From Xanthobacteraceae bacterium (lineage in GTDB: Bacteria; Pseudomonadota; Alphaproteobacteria; Rhizobiales; Xanthobacteraceae), in assembly GCA_030044035.1 (NCBI GenBank), contig JASHWN010000142.1:1-5119 (forward strand): a stretch of DNA of 5,119 nucleotides, written 5' to 3'. A model generated the notes under the pieces. The model was not told the DNA's origin. It did not search any database and saw nothing but the letters and a program-made list of their open reading frames with translations. The translations under genes were made by a program, and so were the position numbers. This document shows positions 1 to 5,119 of this stretch, piece by piece; position 1 is the first letter of the stretch; every line of letters starts with the position of its first letter.

Positions 1-1641
1 TTCGGAGGATTCGTCAGCTATGAGCCGCTGTCCGATTCCGACCGCGAATGGCTGGGCCGTGCTGCGGGATGGCTGTCCGCCTTCGCGATCGGTTGGGCGA
101 TCTTGGCGCTGTTGGTGTTCGCCGTCGATCAGGCCGTCGTGTTAGAGGCGGCCACCACCCGGATTAGAAGTTGGACTGCCGCCGCTGGCGGCGTGTCAGG
201 CATTGTCACGGCCTTGCTTGGCAGTAGTTCGCTCACTCCGGCCAAACCCGCCGGTGCCGATCAGACAAAGTTATCGGCTAAAATTTCCAATATCATCCTG
301 GCGGTCGCCGGGCCGGTCTTCGTCGCCGTGCTGATCGTGGCGTTGTCGATCGGACTAGACCGGCTGCTCCTCGGCGATTCGCTGGTCAATCTATTGCTCG
401 CTCCTACTGCGCTGTCTATCTCGGATTGGCTTGGTCTGGTAGGCGGGTTGATCGCATCGGGCGTTGTTGCCATCGTTGCGTCGTTCTACGTCAACATCAA
501 TCGCTTTTCATTGCATGCGCTGTACCGCAACCGGCTGATCCGCGGCTATCTCGGCGCGTCGCGGCAGGACCGGATGCCCGATCTGTTCACCGGTCTGGAC
601 AGCCACGACAATCCCCGCATGTGGAAATTGTGGCCGCCGAAGAGCGGCGGCAAGGCCGACGTCAATTGCCTATTTCACGTCATCAACATCACGCTGAATT
701 TGGTCTCAACCAAACGCCTGGCATGGCAGGAGCGCAAAGCCGAATCGTTCACGGTCACTCCGAAGCATTGCGGCAGCGCCAATTTGGGCTTCCGGCCCAG
801 CAAGGACTACGGCGACAGCCTCACCGTTACGGTCAAAGATCAGCAGGGCGTTGCGCTCGGCACCGCCATGGCGATCTCCGGGGCCGCGGCCAGTCCGAAC
901 ATGGGCTATGCGTCTTCGCCCTCGCTTTCGATCTTGCTGACCTTTTTCAACGTGCGGCTCGGCTGGTGGCTGGGCAATCCTGGCGAAGCCGGCAACAAAC
1001 ATAAAGCCTACCGTCGCGAGGGGCCGCGATTTTCGGCACTGCCGCTGCTATTCGAAGCGCTCGGCCAAACTACCGACGACAGCCCGTACGTGTATTTGTC
1101 CGATGGCGGCCACTTCGAAAACCTCGGTCTTTACGAAATGGTGCGCCGGCGTTGCCGGTTCATTGTAGTGATCGATGCCGGCTGCGATGCCAAGTTCGCT
1201 TTCGATGATCTCGGCAACGCGGTGCGTAAAATCTTTATCGATCTCGGAATCCGGATCACGTTCGAGGGGCTCGACAAGCTCCACAACCGTCCGGACCCGG
1301 ACATCATCAAGGCCGCGGGGAAGAAAGGCGTTCCCTATCACGCGCTCGGCACCATCCACTATGTGGCCGCCGACGGCAAAGCCGGCGCCCAGCCCGGCTG
1401 CCGCGACGGCTGCGTCCTCTATATCAAGCCGGCCTACCACGGCACGAATGAGGCCGCTGGAATCCGAAGTTACGCGATGACGAGCAAGACGTTTCCGCAC
1501 GAAACGACGCTGGATCAGTTTTTTACGGAATCGCAATTCGAGAGCTATCGCTCGCTAGGGCTGGATATGACGAGGCAGATTTTGGCCAATCACCACGTGC
1601 TGCGACACCTGCACGACTTTCTCCACCCAGCGCCGGGTTAA
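1..1641 (+). CDS. Patatin-like phospholipase, membrane-associated, C-terminal part (5' end outside window)
   Basis: The frame is open from the first base, so the gene starts upstream; the TTG at 103 is not a credible start because coding continues before it. The 546 visible residues show three hydrophobic, probably membrane-spanning stretches (about residues 21-42, 95-118 and 144-164), followed by a soluble part of about 380 residues. The soluble part has AISGAAASPNMGY (about 292-304), a patatin/cPLA2-like Asp-Gly-Gly in YLSDGGHFENLGLYE (Asp about 368, codon at 1102), and a tail with FPHETTLDQFF and ESQFESYRSLGLDM. From family knowledge, patatin lipases use a Ser-Asp dyad to hydrolyse acyl lipids, with Ser in G-x-S-x-G and Asp in DG(G/A). 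No G-x-S-x-G is visible, so the nucleophile must be upstream. I infer a large inner-membrane acyl hydrolase; the substrate is unknown. The gene is lower in GC than its neighbours. Its TAA stop shares bases with the convergent methyltransferase stop. Confidence 0.78.
   Translation, partial: FGGFVSYEPLSDSDREWLGRAAGWLSAFAIGWAILALLVFAVDQAVVLEAATTRIRSWTAAAGGVSGIVTALLGSSSLTPAKPAGADQTKLSAKISNIILAVAGPVFVAVLIVALSIGLDRLLLGDSLVNLLLAPTALSISDWLGLVGGLIASGVVAIVASFYVNINRFSLHALYRNRLIRGYLGASRQDRMPDLFTGLDSHDNPRMWKLWPPKSGGKADVNCLFHVINITLNLVSTKRLAWQERKAESFTVTPKHCGSANLGFRPSKDYGDSLTVTVKDQQGVALGTAMAISGAAASPNMGYASSPSLSILLTFFNVRLGWWLGNPGEAGNKHKAYRREGPRFSALPLLFEALGQTTDDSPYVYLSDGGHFENLGLYEMVRRRCRFIVVIDAGCDAKFAFDDLGNAVRKIFIDLGIRITFEGLDKLHNRPDPDIIKAAGKKGVPYHALGTIHYVAADGKAGAQPGCRDGCVLYIKPAYHGTNEAAGIRSYAMTSKTFPHETTLDQFFTESQFESYRSLGLDMTRQILANHHVLRHLHDFLHPAPG
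1638..1641. other. Shared convergent stop codons (TTAA)
   Basis: The self-complementary TTAA gives TAA on the plus strand (1639-1641), ending the patatin-like gene. It also gives TAA on the minus strand (1640-1638), ending the methyltransferase gene. There is no intergenic space, so any terminator for either gene must lie within the other gene. I see no GC-rich hairpin followed by a T-run nearby on either strand. Confidence 0.9.
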
Positions 1642-2288
1642 ACAACGCCGCCCAGCCGCGCGAAGCGGATCAGCGAGAAATGGCCGAGCGGCGGCATGGC
1701 GCGGCGCTCGACAAAACGCACGCCGTCGTGCCGCGCCGCCCAGCGGGCGAGCCGATCGAAGCGGAATTCCGGCTGCCAGCCGAGCCGGCGCGCCAACGGC
1801 GCGAATGCGCGCTCGAACGCGGCGCGCGGGCCGGCTTCGGCGCCCAGATGGTTGACCAAAATGATCTCGCCGCCGGGTTTGAGCACGCGGGCGAACTCGT
1901 CCAGCGTCGCCTCCGGCTCCGGCACGGCGGTGATGACATATTGCGCGACGACGACGTCGAACGTGCAATCCTGGAAGGCGAGCCGACGCGCGTCCATCAC
2001 CGCAAGGCCGTCGACGTTGGTCAGCCGGTGCTCTTTGGTCCGCGCCCTGGCCTTGCGCAGCATCGGCGCCGAAAGGTCGACGCCGACGATGCGATTGGTC
2101 CAGGCGTAGTCCGGCAACGACAGGCCGGTGCCGACGCCGACTTCGAGGATGCGGCCGCCGATGCGCTCGGCCGCCGCGACCGCGGCCTTGCGGCCGCGCT
2201 CGAACACCGCGCCGAACACGAGATCGTAGATCGGCGCCCAGCGCGCATAGGCCTTCGCGATCGTCGCTTGGTCGAACGCCGTGCCCAT
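1638..2288 (-). CDS. pmtA: Class I SAM-dependent methyltransferase, PmtA-like (phosphatidylethanolamine N-methyltransferase, Rhodobacter type)
   Basis: This is a 216-residue Rossmann methyltransferase. Visible features are the N-terminal YARWAPIYDLVFGAVFERGR (about 14-33), the SAM-binding motif I EVGVGTGLSLP (49-59), an acidic residue after strand 2 in VGVDLSAPML (Asp71), VMDARRL (97-103), FDVVVAQYVITAVPEP (110-125) and LKPGGEIILVNH (136-147). The YDLVFG opening, EVGVGTGLSLP and the VNH segment match my memory of Rhodobacter-type PmtA, which methylates phosphatidylethanolamine stepwise to phosphatidylcholine at the inner membrane. Length is close to that family (about 200 residues). A UbiE-like or other small-molecule methyltransferase is the alternative. 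The ATG at 2288 is chosen because residues before it in the same frame are low-complexity Arg/Ala/Pro and would overlap the end of mnmA. There is no clear Shine-Dalgarno. The gene lies 58 nt downstream of mnmA on the same strand, so co-transcription is likely. Confidence 0.72.
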   Translation of the reverse strand: MGTAFDQATIAKAYARWAPIYDLVFGAVFERGRKAAVAAAERIGGRILEVGVGTGLSLPDYAWTNRIVGVDLSAPMLRKARARTKEHRLTNVDGLAVMDARRLAFQDCTFDVVVAQYVITAVPEPEATLDEFARVLKPGGEIILVNHLGAEAGPRAAFERAFAPLARRLGWQPEFRFDRLARWAARHDGVRFVERRAMPPLGHFSLIRFARLGGVV

Positions 2289-2346
2289 CGGGTCGTTATT
2301 GCGATCCGCGGTGCAACTGGCGCACAGGCATGCCCGGCCGGCGGCG
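2289..2346 (-). other. Short gap between mnmA and the methyltransferase gene
   Basis: These 58 nt contain no T-run terminator, no recognisable promoter pair and no AGGAGG-like site just before the ATG at 2288. The lack of a terminator favours read-through from mnmA. How the downstream start is selected is unclear. Confidence 0.5.
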
Positions 2347-3528
2347 TCAGCGCGCGATCGCCATGGCGGCGCCGGCGCGGGCGACGCCCGCCGCCGCGAC
2401 GGTGCTGGCGATGAAGCCGCCGCCGAGCACGCGCGCCTGACCTTCGGCCGCATCGTAGAACGCGCAAGCCTGACCGGGCGAGACGCCGTCTTCGCTGGCG
2501 ATCAGCTCGACTTCGATGCCTCCGCTTTCGCCGCGACAGAGCCAAGCCGGCTGCGGCGGCCGCGTCGAGCGGACCTTGACGAAGACCTCGCGGCGGCCTT
2601 CCGACGCCGCGTCGATCGAACCATCGCCGAGCCAATTGACGTCGCGCAGCCGGATGCGGCTCGTGCGCAGCGCCTCGCGCGGACCGACCACGACGCGGCG
2701 GGACGCGGCGTCAAGGCGCACCACGTAAAGCGGCGTGCCGGCGGCGATGCCGAGCCCGCGGCGCTGGCCGACGGTGAAGTGAATAATGCCGTCGTGGCGG
2801 CCGAGCACGCGGCCGTCGAGATCGACGATGTCGCCCGGCCCGGCGGCGCCCGGGCGCAGCCGCTCCATCACCTGCGCGTAATGACCGGTCGGCACGAAGC
2901 AGATGTCCTGGCTGTCCTGCTTGTCGGCGACGGCGAGGCCGAAGCGCCGCGCCAGTTCGCGGGTCTCGGCCTTGCTGCGGTCGCCGAGCGGAAAGCGCAG
3001 CAAGTCGAGTTGCGCGCGCGTGGTGGCGAACAAAAAGTAGCTCTGGTCGCGCTCCGCCTCGCGCGCGCGAAACAGCGCGCGGCCGCCGCCGGGCAGCGCC
3101 CGCGACGCCACGTAATGGCCGGTCGCCAAAATCTTGGCGCCCAGCTCGCGCGCGGTGTCGAGCAGGTCGTGAAACTTGATCGACTGATTGCACTCCACGC
3201 ACGGCACCGGGGTCTCGCCGGCGACGTAGCTCTCGGCGAAGCGGTCGATCACCGCTTCCTTGAAGCGGCTTTCATAGTCGAGCACGTAATGCGGAATGCC
3301 GACGCGCTCGGCGACCGCGCGGGCATCGTGAATGTCGCGGCCGGCGCAGCAAGCGCCCTTGCGATGGGTGGCGGCGCCGTGGTCGTAAAGCTGCAGCGTG
3401 ATGCCGACCACGTCAAAGCCGGCCTCGGCAAGCAGCGCCGCGGTGACCGAGGAATCGACGCCGCCCGACATGGCGACGACGACCCGCGTCTCCGACGGCC
3501 GACCCTCGATGTCGAGGCTGTTGCGCAT
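2347..3528 (-). CDS. mnmA: tRNA-specific 2-thiouridylase MnmA (TrmU)
   Basis: This 393-residue cytoplasmic enzyme adenylates and thiolates uridine-34 at C2 in the Lys, Glu and Gln tRNAs, taking sulfur from a persulfide relay. Visible features are the PP-loop ATPase motif SGGVDSS (21-27), [12 protein letters not shown] (58-69), and the first catalytic Cys at 113 in [11 protein letters not shown]. Further on come ATGHYV (135-140), DQSYFLF (161-167), the second catalytic (persulfide) Cys at 210 in [11 protein letters not shown], and the central and C-terminal barrel region with [20 protein letters not shown] (about 250-269), [10 protein letters not shown] (321-330) and [11 protein letters not shown] (349-359). 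The expected core ends near GGGFI (about 379-383 region), and an Ala-rich tail of some 20 residues follows. E. coli MnmA has 368 residues. Start: ATG at 3528. AGGAG lies 15 nt upstream, a long spacing, with no other start codon between. A GTG at 3612 would add 28 unconserved-looking residues and is disfavoured. The product is identified with high certainty. Confidence 0.96.
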   Translation of the reverse strand: MRNSLDIEGRPSETRVVVAMSGGVDSSVTAALLAEAGFDVVGITLQLYDHGAATHRKGACCAGRDIHDARAVAERVGIPHYVLDYESRFKEAVIDRFAESYVAGETPVPCVECNQSIKFHDLLDTARELGAKILATGHYVASRALPGGGRALFRAREAERDQSYFLFATTRAQLDLLRFPLGDRSKAETRELARRFGLAVADKQDSQDICFVPTGHYAQVMERLRPGAAGPGDIVDLDGRVLGRHDGIIHFTVGQRRGLGIAAGTPLYVVRLDAASRRVVVGPREALRTSRIRLRDVNWLGDGSIDAASEGRREVFVKVRSTRPPQPAWLCRGESGGIEVELIASEDGVSPGQACAFYDAAEGQARVLGGGFIASTVAAAGVARAGAAMAIAR

Positions 3529-3543
3529 GGCGGCGCGGCGTTG

Positions 3544-3548
3544 CTCCT
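3544..3548 (-). promoter_or_regulatory. Candidate Shine-Dalgarno of mnmA (AGGAG)
   Basis: Read on the minus strand, CAGGAGCAACG precedes the mnmA ATG at 3528 with 15 nt between AGGAG and the ATG. This is longer than the usual 5-10 nt, so the site may be weak. No in-frame ATG, GTG or TTG lies between them to give better spacing. Confidence 0.4.
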
Positions 3549-3592
3549 GACTGCATTTCGGGCGGCGACCAGACCCGCCGTTACCCGCCCTT

Positions 3593-3598
3593 ACTATA
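3593..3598 (-). promoter_or_regulatory. Candidate -10 element for mnmA (TATAGT)
   Basis: The minus strand reads CTTATAGTAAGGG, giving TATAGT (5 of 6 matches to TATAAT) about 64 nt before the mnmA ATG. This is a rare AT-rich spot in a GC-rich region. No good TTGACA-like -35 sits 16-18 nt upstream, so the call is tentative. It would also drive the downstream methyltransferase if the two are co-transcribed. Confidence 0.3.
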
Positions 3599-3728
3599 AG
3601 TGCGGCGGCCACATTGCGCTATCGGCCGGCCCGCCGAACGCAGCTTTCCGAACCGACGCACGGCAGAATTTGCCGGCTGCGGCAGAGAGGTGCCCGTCCT
3701 GGCTTTTGCTCGCGTCCGTTAAGCGACT

Positions 3729-3746
3729 GAAAAATAATGATTTTTC
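3729..3746 (+). repeat. AT-rich inverted repeat around the FliK-like start codon
   Basis: GAAAAA (3729-3734) and TTTTTC (3741-3746) are perfect inverted arms around the 6-nt loop TAATGA, which contains the ATG at 3737-3739. A hairpin would be weak because five of six pairs are A-U. The AT-rich patch may instead keep the start region unstructured, which could compensate for the absent Shine-Dalgarno. Confidence 0.45.
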
Positions 3747-5119
3747 TAGACACCCAGCTGGCCCGCCGGTTGCAAGCCAAAGCGCAAGCGATCGTGGGTC
3801 TCGGGAGTCGCGCGGTGCCGAGTGCAGCCAGTATTTCGTCCGATGTCGGCGTTGCGCTGTCGCGCGGGATGCCGCAGCGGCCGCTTTTGTCTACCGCGCA
3901 GGCGGACACCCAGCCGTTTGCGGCGCTGCTGGACGCCGCCTCGGCACTCTCGCCCCCGACGCCGGACGGCGGCACCGCTGCGGCAGCACCGGCTGCGCCG
4001 GCCAATCAACAGCCTCCGCCGGCCGGCACTGGGTCCACGCCACAAATCGCCAATTCGGCGTCCGCAACCTCGGCCAATAATGGGACATCCGCGCCTGCAT
4101 CGTCGACCGGCAGTGCCACGCCGGGCACTGCCGCGCCGCCTAGGGGGACGCCGGTTCAAAGTGCCAACCCCGGAGCATCCGCGCCCGCACCGTCGGCCGA
4201 CAATGCCATGCCAGGCACTGGCACGCCGGGCGCCGGCGCACCGCCAAATGGGACGCTGGTCCAAAGCGCCCACGGTCAAAAGCTTACCGGCCGCAGTTCA
4301 GGCGCAACGGTTGCGAATGGGTTTGCGAAGACGGCGCCGGCGAGCGCCCCGACCCGCGATGGCAATGCGGCGAATGCGGCAAACGCTACGAATGCGGATG
4401 CGGCCGCTAACAGCCCGGCGCCGGCCGCAACCGCGACGCCCGCCTCTGCGGCCGACAGCGGCACCGATCCGGCGAGCAGCGCGGCAGTCGCCGCTGCATT
4501 GGACGCCGCCGTCAATGCCAACGGCCTTGGTCCCGCAAACGGCGTGACGCCCGCCGCGACCAAGACGCCGGGCGGCAAGGACGACCAAAACAGCCAAAAC
4601 AACGGCGCGGCAGACCCGGCGAGTGCCTCCTTGACCGCGCAGCAAGTGCAGCTTCCATCGCTCGATGCGGCGCAGCCGGTCGCGGCCGCGATCGGTAACG
4701 CGGCTACCGACGCTGCGTTGCCGGTGGCGAAAGCCGGACCGATCATCGCCGACGCCGTCAAAGGTCGGGCCAAAGCAATTCCGGCGGCTGCTTCGACCGG
4801 CCAAAATACGCCGGCTCAAGACAGCAACACTGACCCCGCGGCTTCAGCCTCCACAGCTGACCCCGGCGAACCGGACAATTCGACGTCCGCCACATTGGAC
4901 GCAATGGCGGGCAACTCCTCTACGTCCACGACGAGCGCGCAGCAGACGCCTGACCAAGCGCAGGCACCCGGCGGCGCGACAGCGACGTTACTCAATCAGA
5001 TCGACTTTGCTTCTTCCGGTGGCGCGGAGCGGCTCGGCGCGCGTGTCGAAGCGACGGCGCTCAACGGCGTCGGCGTTTCGGCCGCGCCCGCGGCTTCCGC
5101 CACTACGACCGGCGTGCCG
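3737..5119 (+). CDS. Probable flagellar hook-length control protein (FliK-like), N-terminal part (3' end outside window)
   Basis: 461 codons run without a stop to the window end. The frame begins at ATG 3737, and an in-frame TGA at 3728-3730 rules out an earlier start. The protein starts MIFLDTQLARRLQAKAQAIV, then becomes very rich in Ala, Pro, Thr, Ser, Asn, Gly and Gln. It has no Cys, Trp or Tyr and only a handful of Phe, so it is probably disordered. It contains DTQPFAALLDAASAL (about residues 57-71), resembling the F-x-x-L-L-D patch near the N-terminus of many alphaproteobacterial FliK proteins. There is no Sec-type signal peptide, transmembrane helix or cell-wall anchor. From family knowledge, FliK is a disordered ruler exported by the flagellar type III apparatus, with a conserved C-terminal domain that switches export specificity. 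That domain would lie beyond the window, so identity is an inference; another secreted low-complexity protein is possible. No Shine-Dalgarno is visible. A tandem duplication lies at residues 114-178. Confidence 0.55.
   Translation, partial: MIFLDTQLARRLQAKAQAIVGLGSRAVPSAASISSDVGVALSRGMPQRPLLSTAQADTQPFAALLDAASALSPPTPDGGTAAAAPAAPANQQPPPAGTGSTPQIANSASATSANNGTSAPASSTGSATPGTAAPPRGTPVQSANPGASAPAPSADNAMPGTGTPGAGAPPNGTLVQSAHGQKLTGRSSGATVANGFAKTAPASAPTRDGNAANAANATNADAAANSPAPAATATPASAADSGTDPASSAAVAAALDAAVNANGLGPANGVTPAATKTPGGKDDQNSQNNGAADPASASLTAQQVQLPSLDAAQPVAAAIGNAATDAALPVAKAGPIIADAVKGRAKAIPAAASTGQNTPAQDSNTDPAASASTADPGEPDNSTSATLDAMAGNSSTSTTSAQQTPDQAQAPGGATATLLNQIDFASSGGAERLGARVEATALNGVGVSAAPAASATTTGVP
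4076..4270 (+). repeat. Imperfect tandem duplication inside the FliK-like gene
   Basis: Two adjacent copies lie at 4076-4165 (30 codons, residues 114-143) and 4166-4270 (35 codons, residues 144-178). Shared landmarks in order are SAPA, PGT, APP, GT and VQSA. By hand alignment, 20 of 30 residues match. The second copy carries five extra residues (GTPGA type) after PGT. The copies stay in frame, consistent with length change in a disordered linker. Confidence 0.7.
4364..4411 (+). repeat. Degenerate 9-bp tandem repeat coding Asn-Ala-Ala
   Basis: Roughly five units of AAT-GCG-GCN encode NAANAANATNADAAAN (residues 210-225). The period is three codons, so copy-number change would not shift the frame. 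Degeneracy of the units suggests the repeat is not recent. Confidence 0.55.

Larger units (their letters stand above)
3529..3736. promoter_or_regulatory. Divergent intergenic region between mnmA and the FliK-like gene
   Basis: These 208 bp separate two genes transcribed away from each other, so promoters for both are expected here. They contain the TATAGT candidate for mnmA, an 8-bp palindrome GGCCGGCC (3624-3631), and a small inverted repeat CGGCA-gaatt-TGCCG (3661-3675). For the plus-strand gene I find no convincing sigma-70, sigma-54 (GG-N10-GC) or flagellar sigma-28 promoter. No additional small gene is evident. Confidence 0.45.

Noticed and set aside
1048..1536. Minus-strand frame of 162 codons opposite the patatin-like gene
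   Set aside because: It overlaps the catalytic Asp-Gly-Gly and C-terminal motifs of the plus-strand gene and has no recognisable domain.
1680..2414. Plus-strand frame of 244 codons opposite the methyltransferase gene
   Set aside because: It mirrors a gene with clear SAM-binding motifs; the product is low-complexity and has no domain.
2289..2453. N-terminal extension of the methyltransferase to 271 residues
   Set aside because: The extra 55 residues are Arg/Ala/Pro-rich, overlap the coding end of mnmA and precede a start (ATG 2288) that matches family length.
3529..3612. N-terminal extension of MnmA to a GTG at 3612
   Set aside because: It adds 28 residues unlike the family and would place the AGGAG and TATAGT candidates inside the coding region.
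3624..3631. GGCCGGCC palindrome as a regulatory site
   Set aside because: An 8-bp G/C palindrome is common by chance in DNA of this composition; there is no second copy or spacing pattern to support an operator.
2281..4080. Long plus-strand frame of 599 codons antisense to mnmA
   Set aside because: It lies mostly opposite mnmA, whose identity is certain. Its translation is Arg/Ala/Gly/Asp-rich with no recognisable motif, as expected for the complement of a GC-rich gene.
3746..4279. Minus-strand frame of 177 codons opposite the FliK-like gene
   Set aside because: Its product is mostly Arg, Gly and Cys, typical of the complement of Ala/Pro/Thr codons, and it lacks motifs.
3822..4547. Plus-strand frame of 241 codons in another phase over the FliK-like gene
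   Set aside because: It is Arg/Pro-rich and ends internally, while the 3737 frame stays open to the window end with a coherent composition.
4276..4819. Two minus-strand frames (165 and 173 codons), one of which looks hydrophobic and Ala-rich
   Set aside because: The apparent hydrophobicity comes from reading Ala/Gly/Asn codons in reverse. Neither has a clear ribosome site, and both sit inside the uninterrupted plus-strand frame.

Overview
The window reads as a GC-rich alphaproteobacterial chromosome, most likely a member of the Hyphomicrobiales (Bradyrhizobium/Xanthobacteraceae-like). This rests on the style of the MnmA and PmtA-like proteins and on G/C-biased third codon positions; no rRNA or other marker is present, so the genus is open. 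There are four protein genes. The two outer ones run off the window edges.

Layout. (1) Positions 1-1641, plus strand: the C-terminal part of a membrane-associated patatin-like phospholipase. It carries the catalytic Asp-Gly-Gly but not the Ser elbow, which must lie upstream. (2) Positions 1638-2288, minus strand: a class I SAM-dependent methyltransferase resembling the Rhodobacter-type phosphatidylethanolamine N-methyltransferase PmtA. It converges on gene 1, and the two stop codons share one TTAA. (3) Positions 2347-3528, minus strand: mnmA, the tRNA 2-thiouridine synthase, complete with both catalytic cysteines. It lies 58 nt upstream of the methyltransferase and probably shares its transcript. 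(4) A 208-bp divergent intergenic region (3529-3736). (5) Position 3737 to the window end, plus strand: an uninterrupted 461-codon frame with no stop. It encodes an Ala/Pro/Thr/Asn-rich, Cys-, Trp- and Tyr-free protein that looks like the N-terminal part of a flagellar hook-length control protein (FliK). The diagnostic FliK C-terminal domain would lie beyond the window.

Functional links. Two genes touch membrane lipids (a patatin-type lipase and a phospholipid N-methyltransferase), but they are convergent and nothing shows joint regulation. mnmA is housekeeping tRNA modification. The FliK-like gene suggests that a flagellar locus starts to the right.

I see no tRNA or rRNA gene, CRISPR array, insertion sequence, attachment site or replication origin. 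I found no convincing undescribed system. The most useful observations are the open-ended FliK-like gene, the shared TTAA stop, the patatin domain apparently interrupted by membrane segments, and the drop in GC content over the patatin gene.
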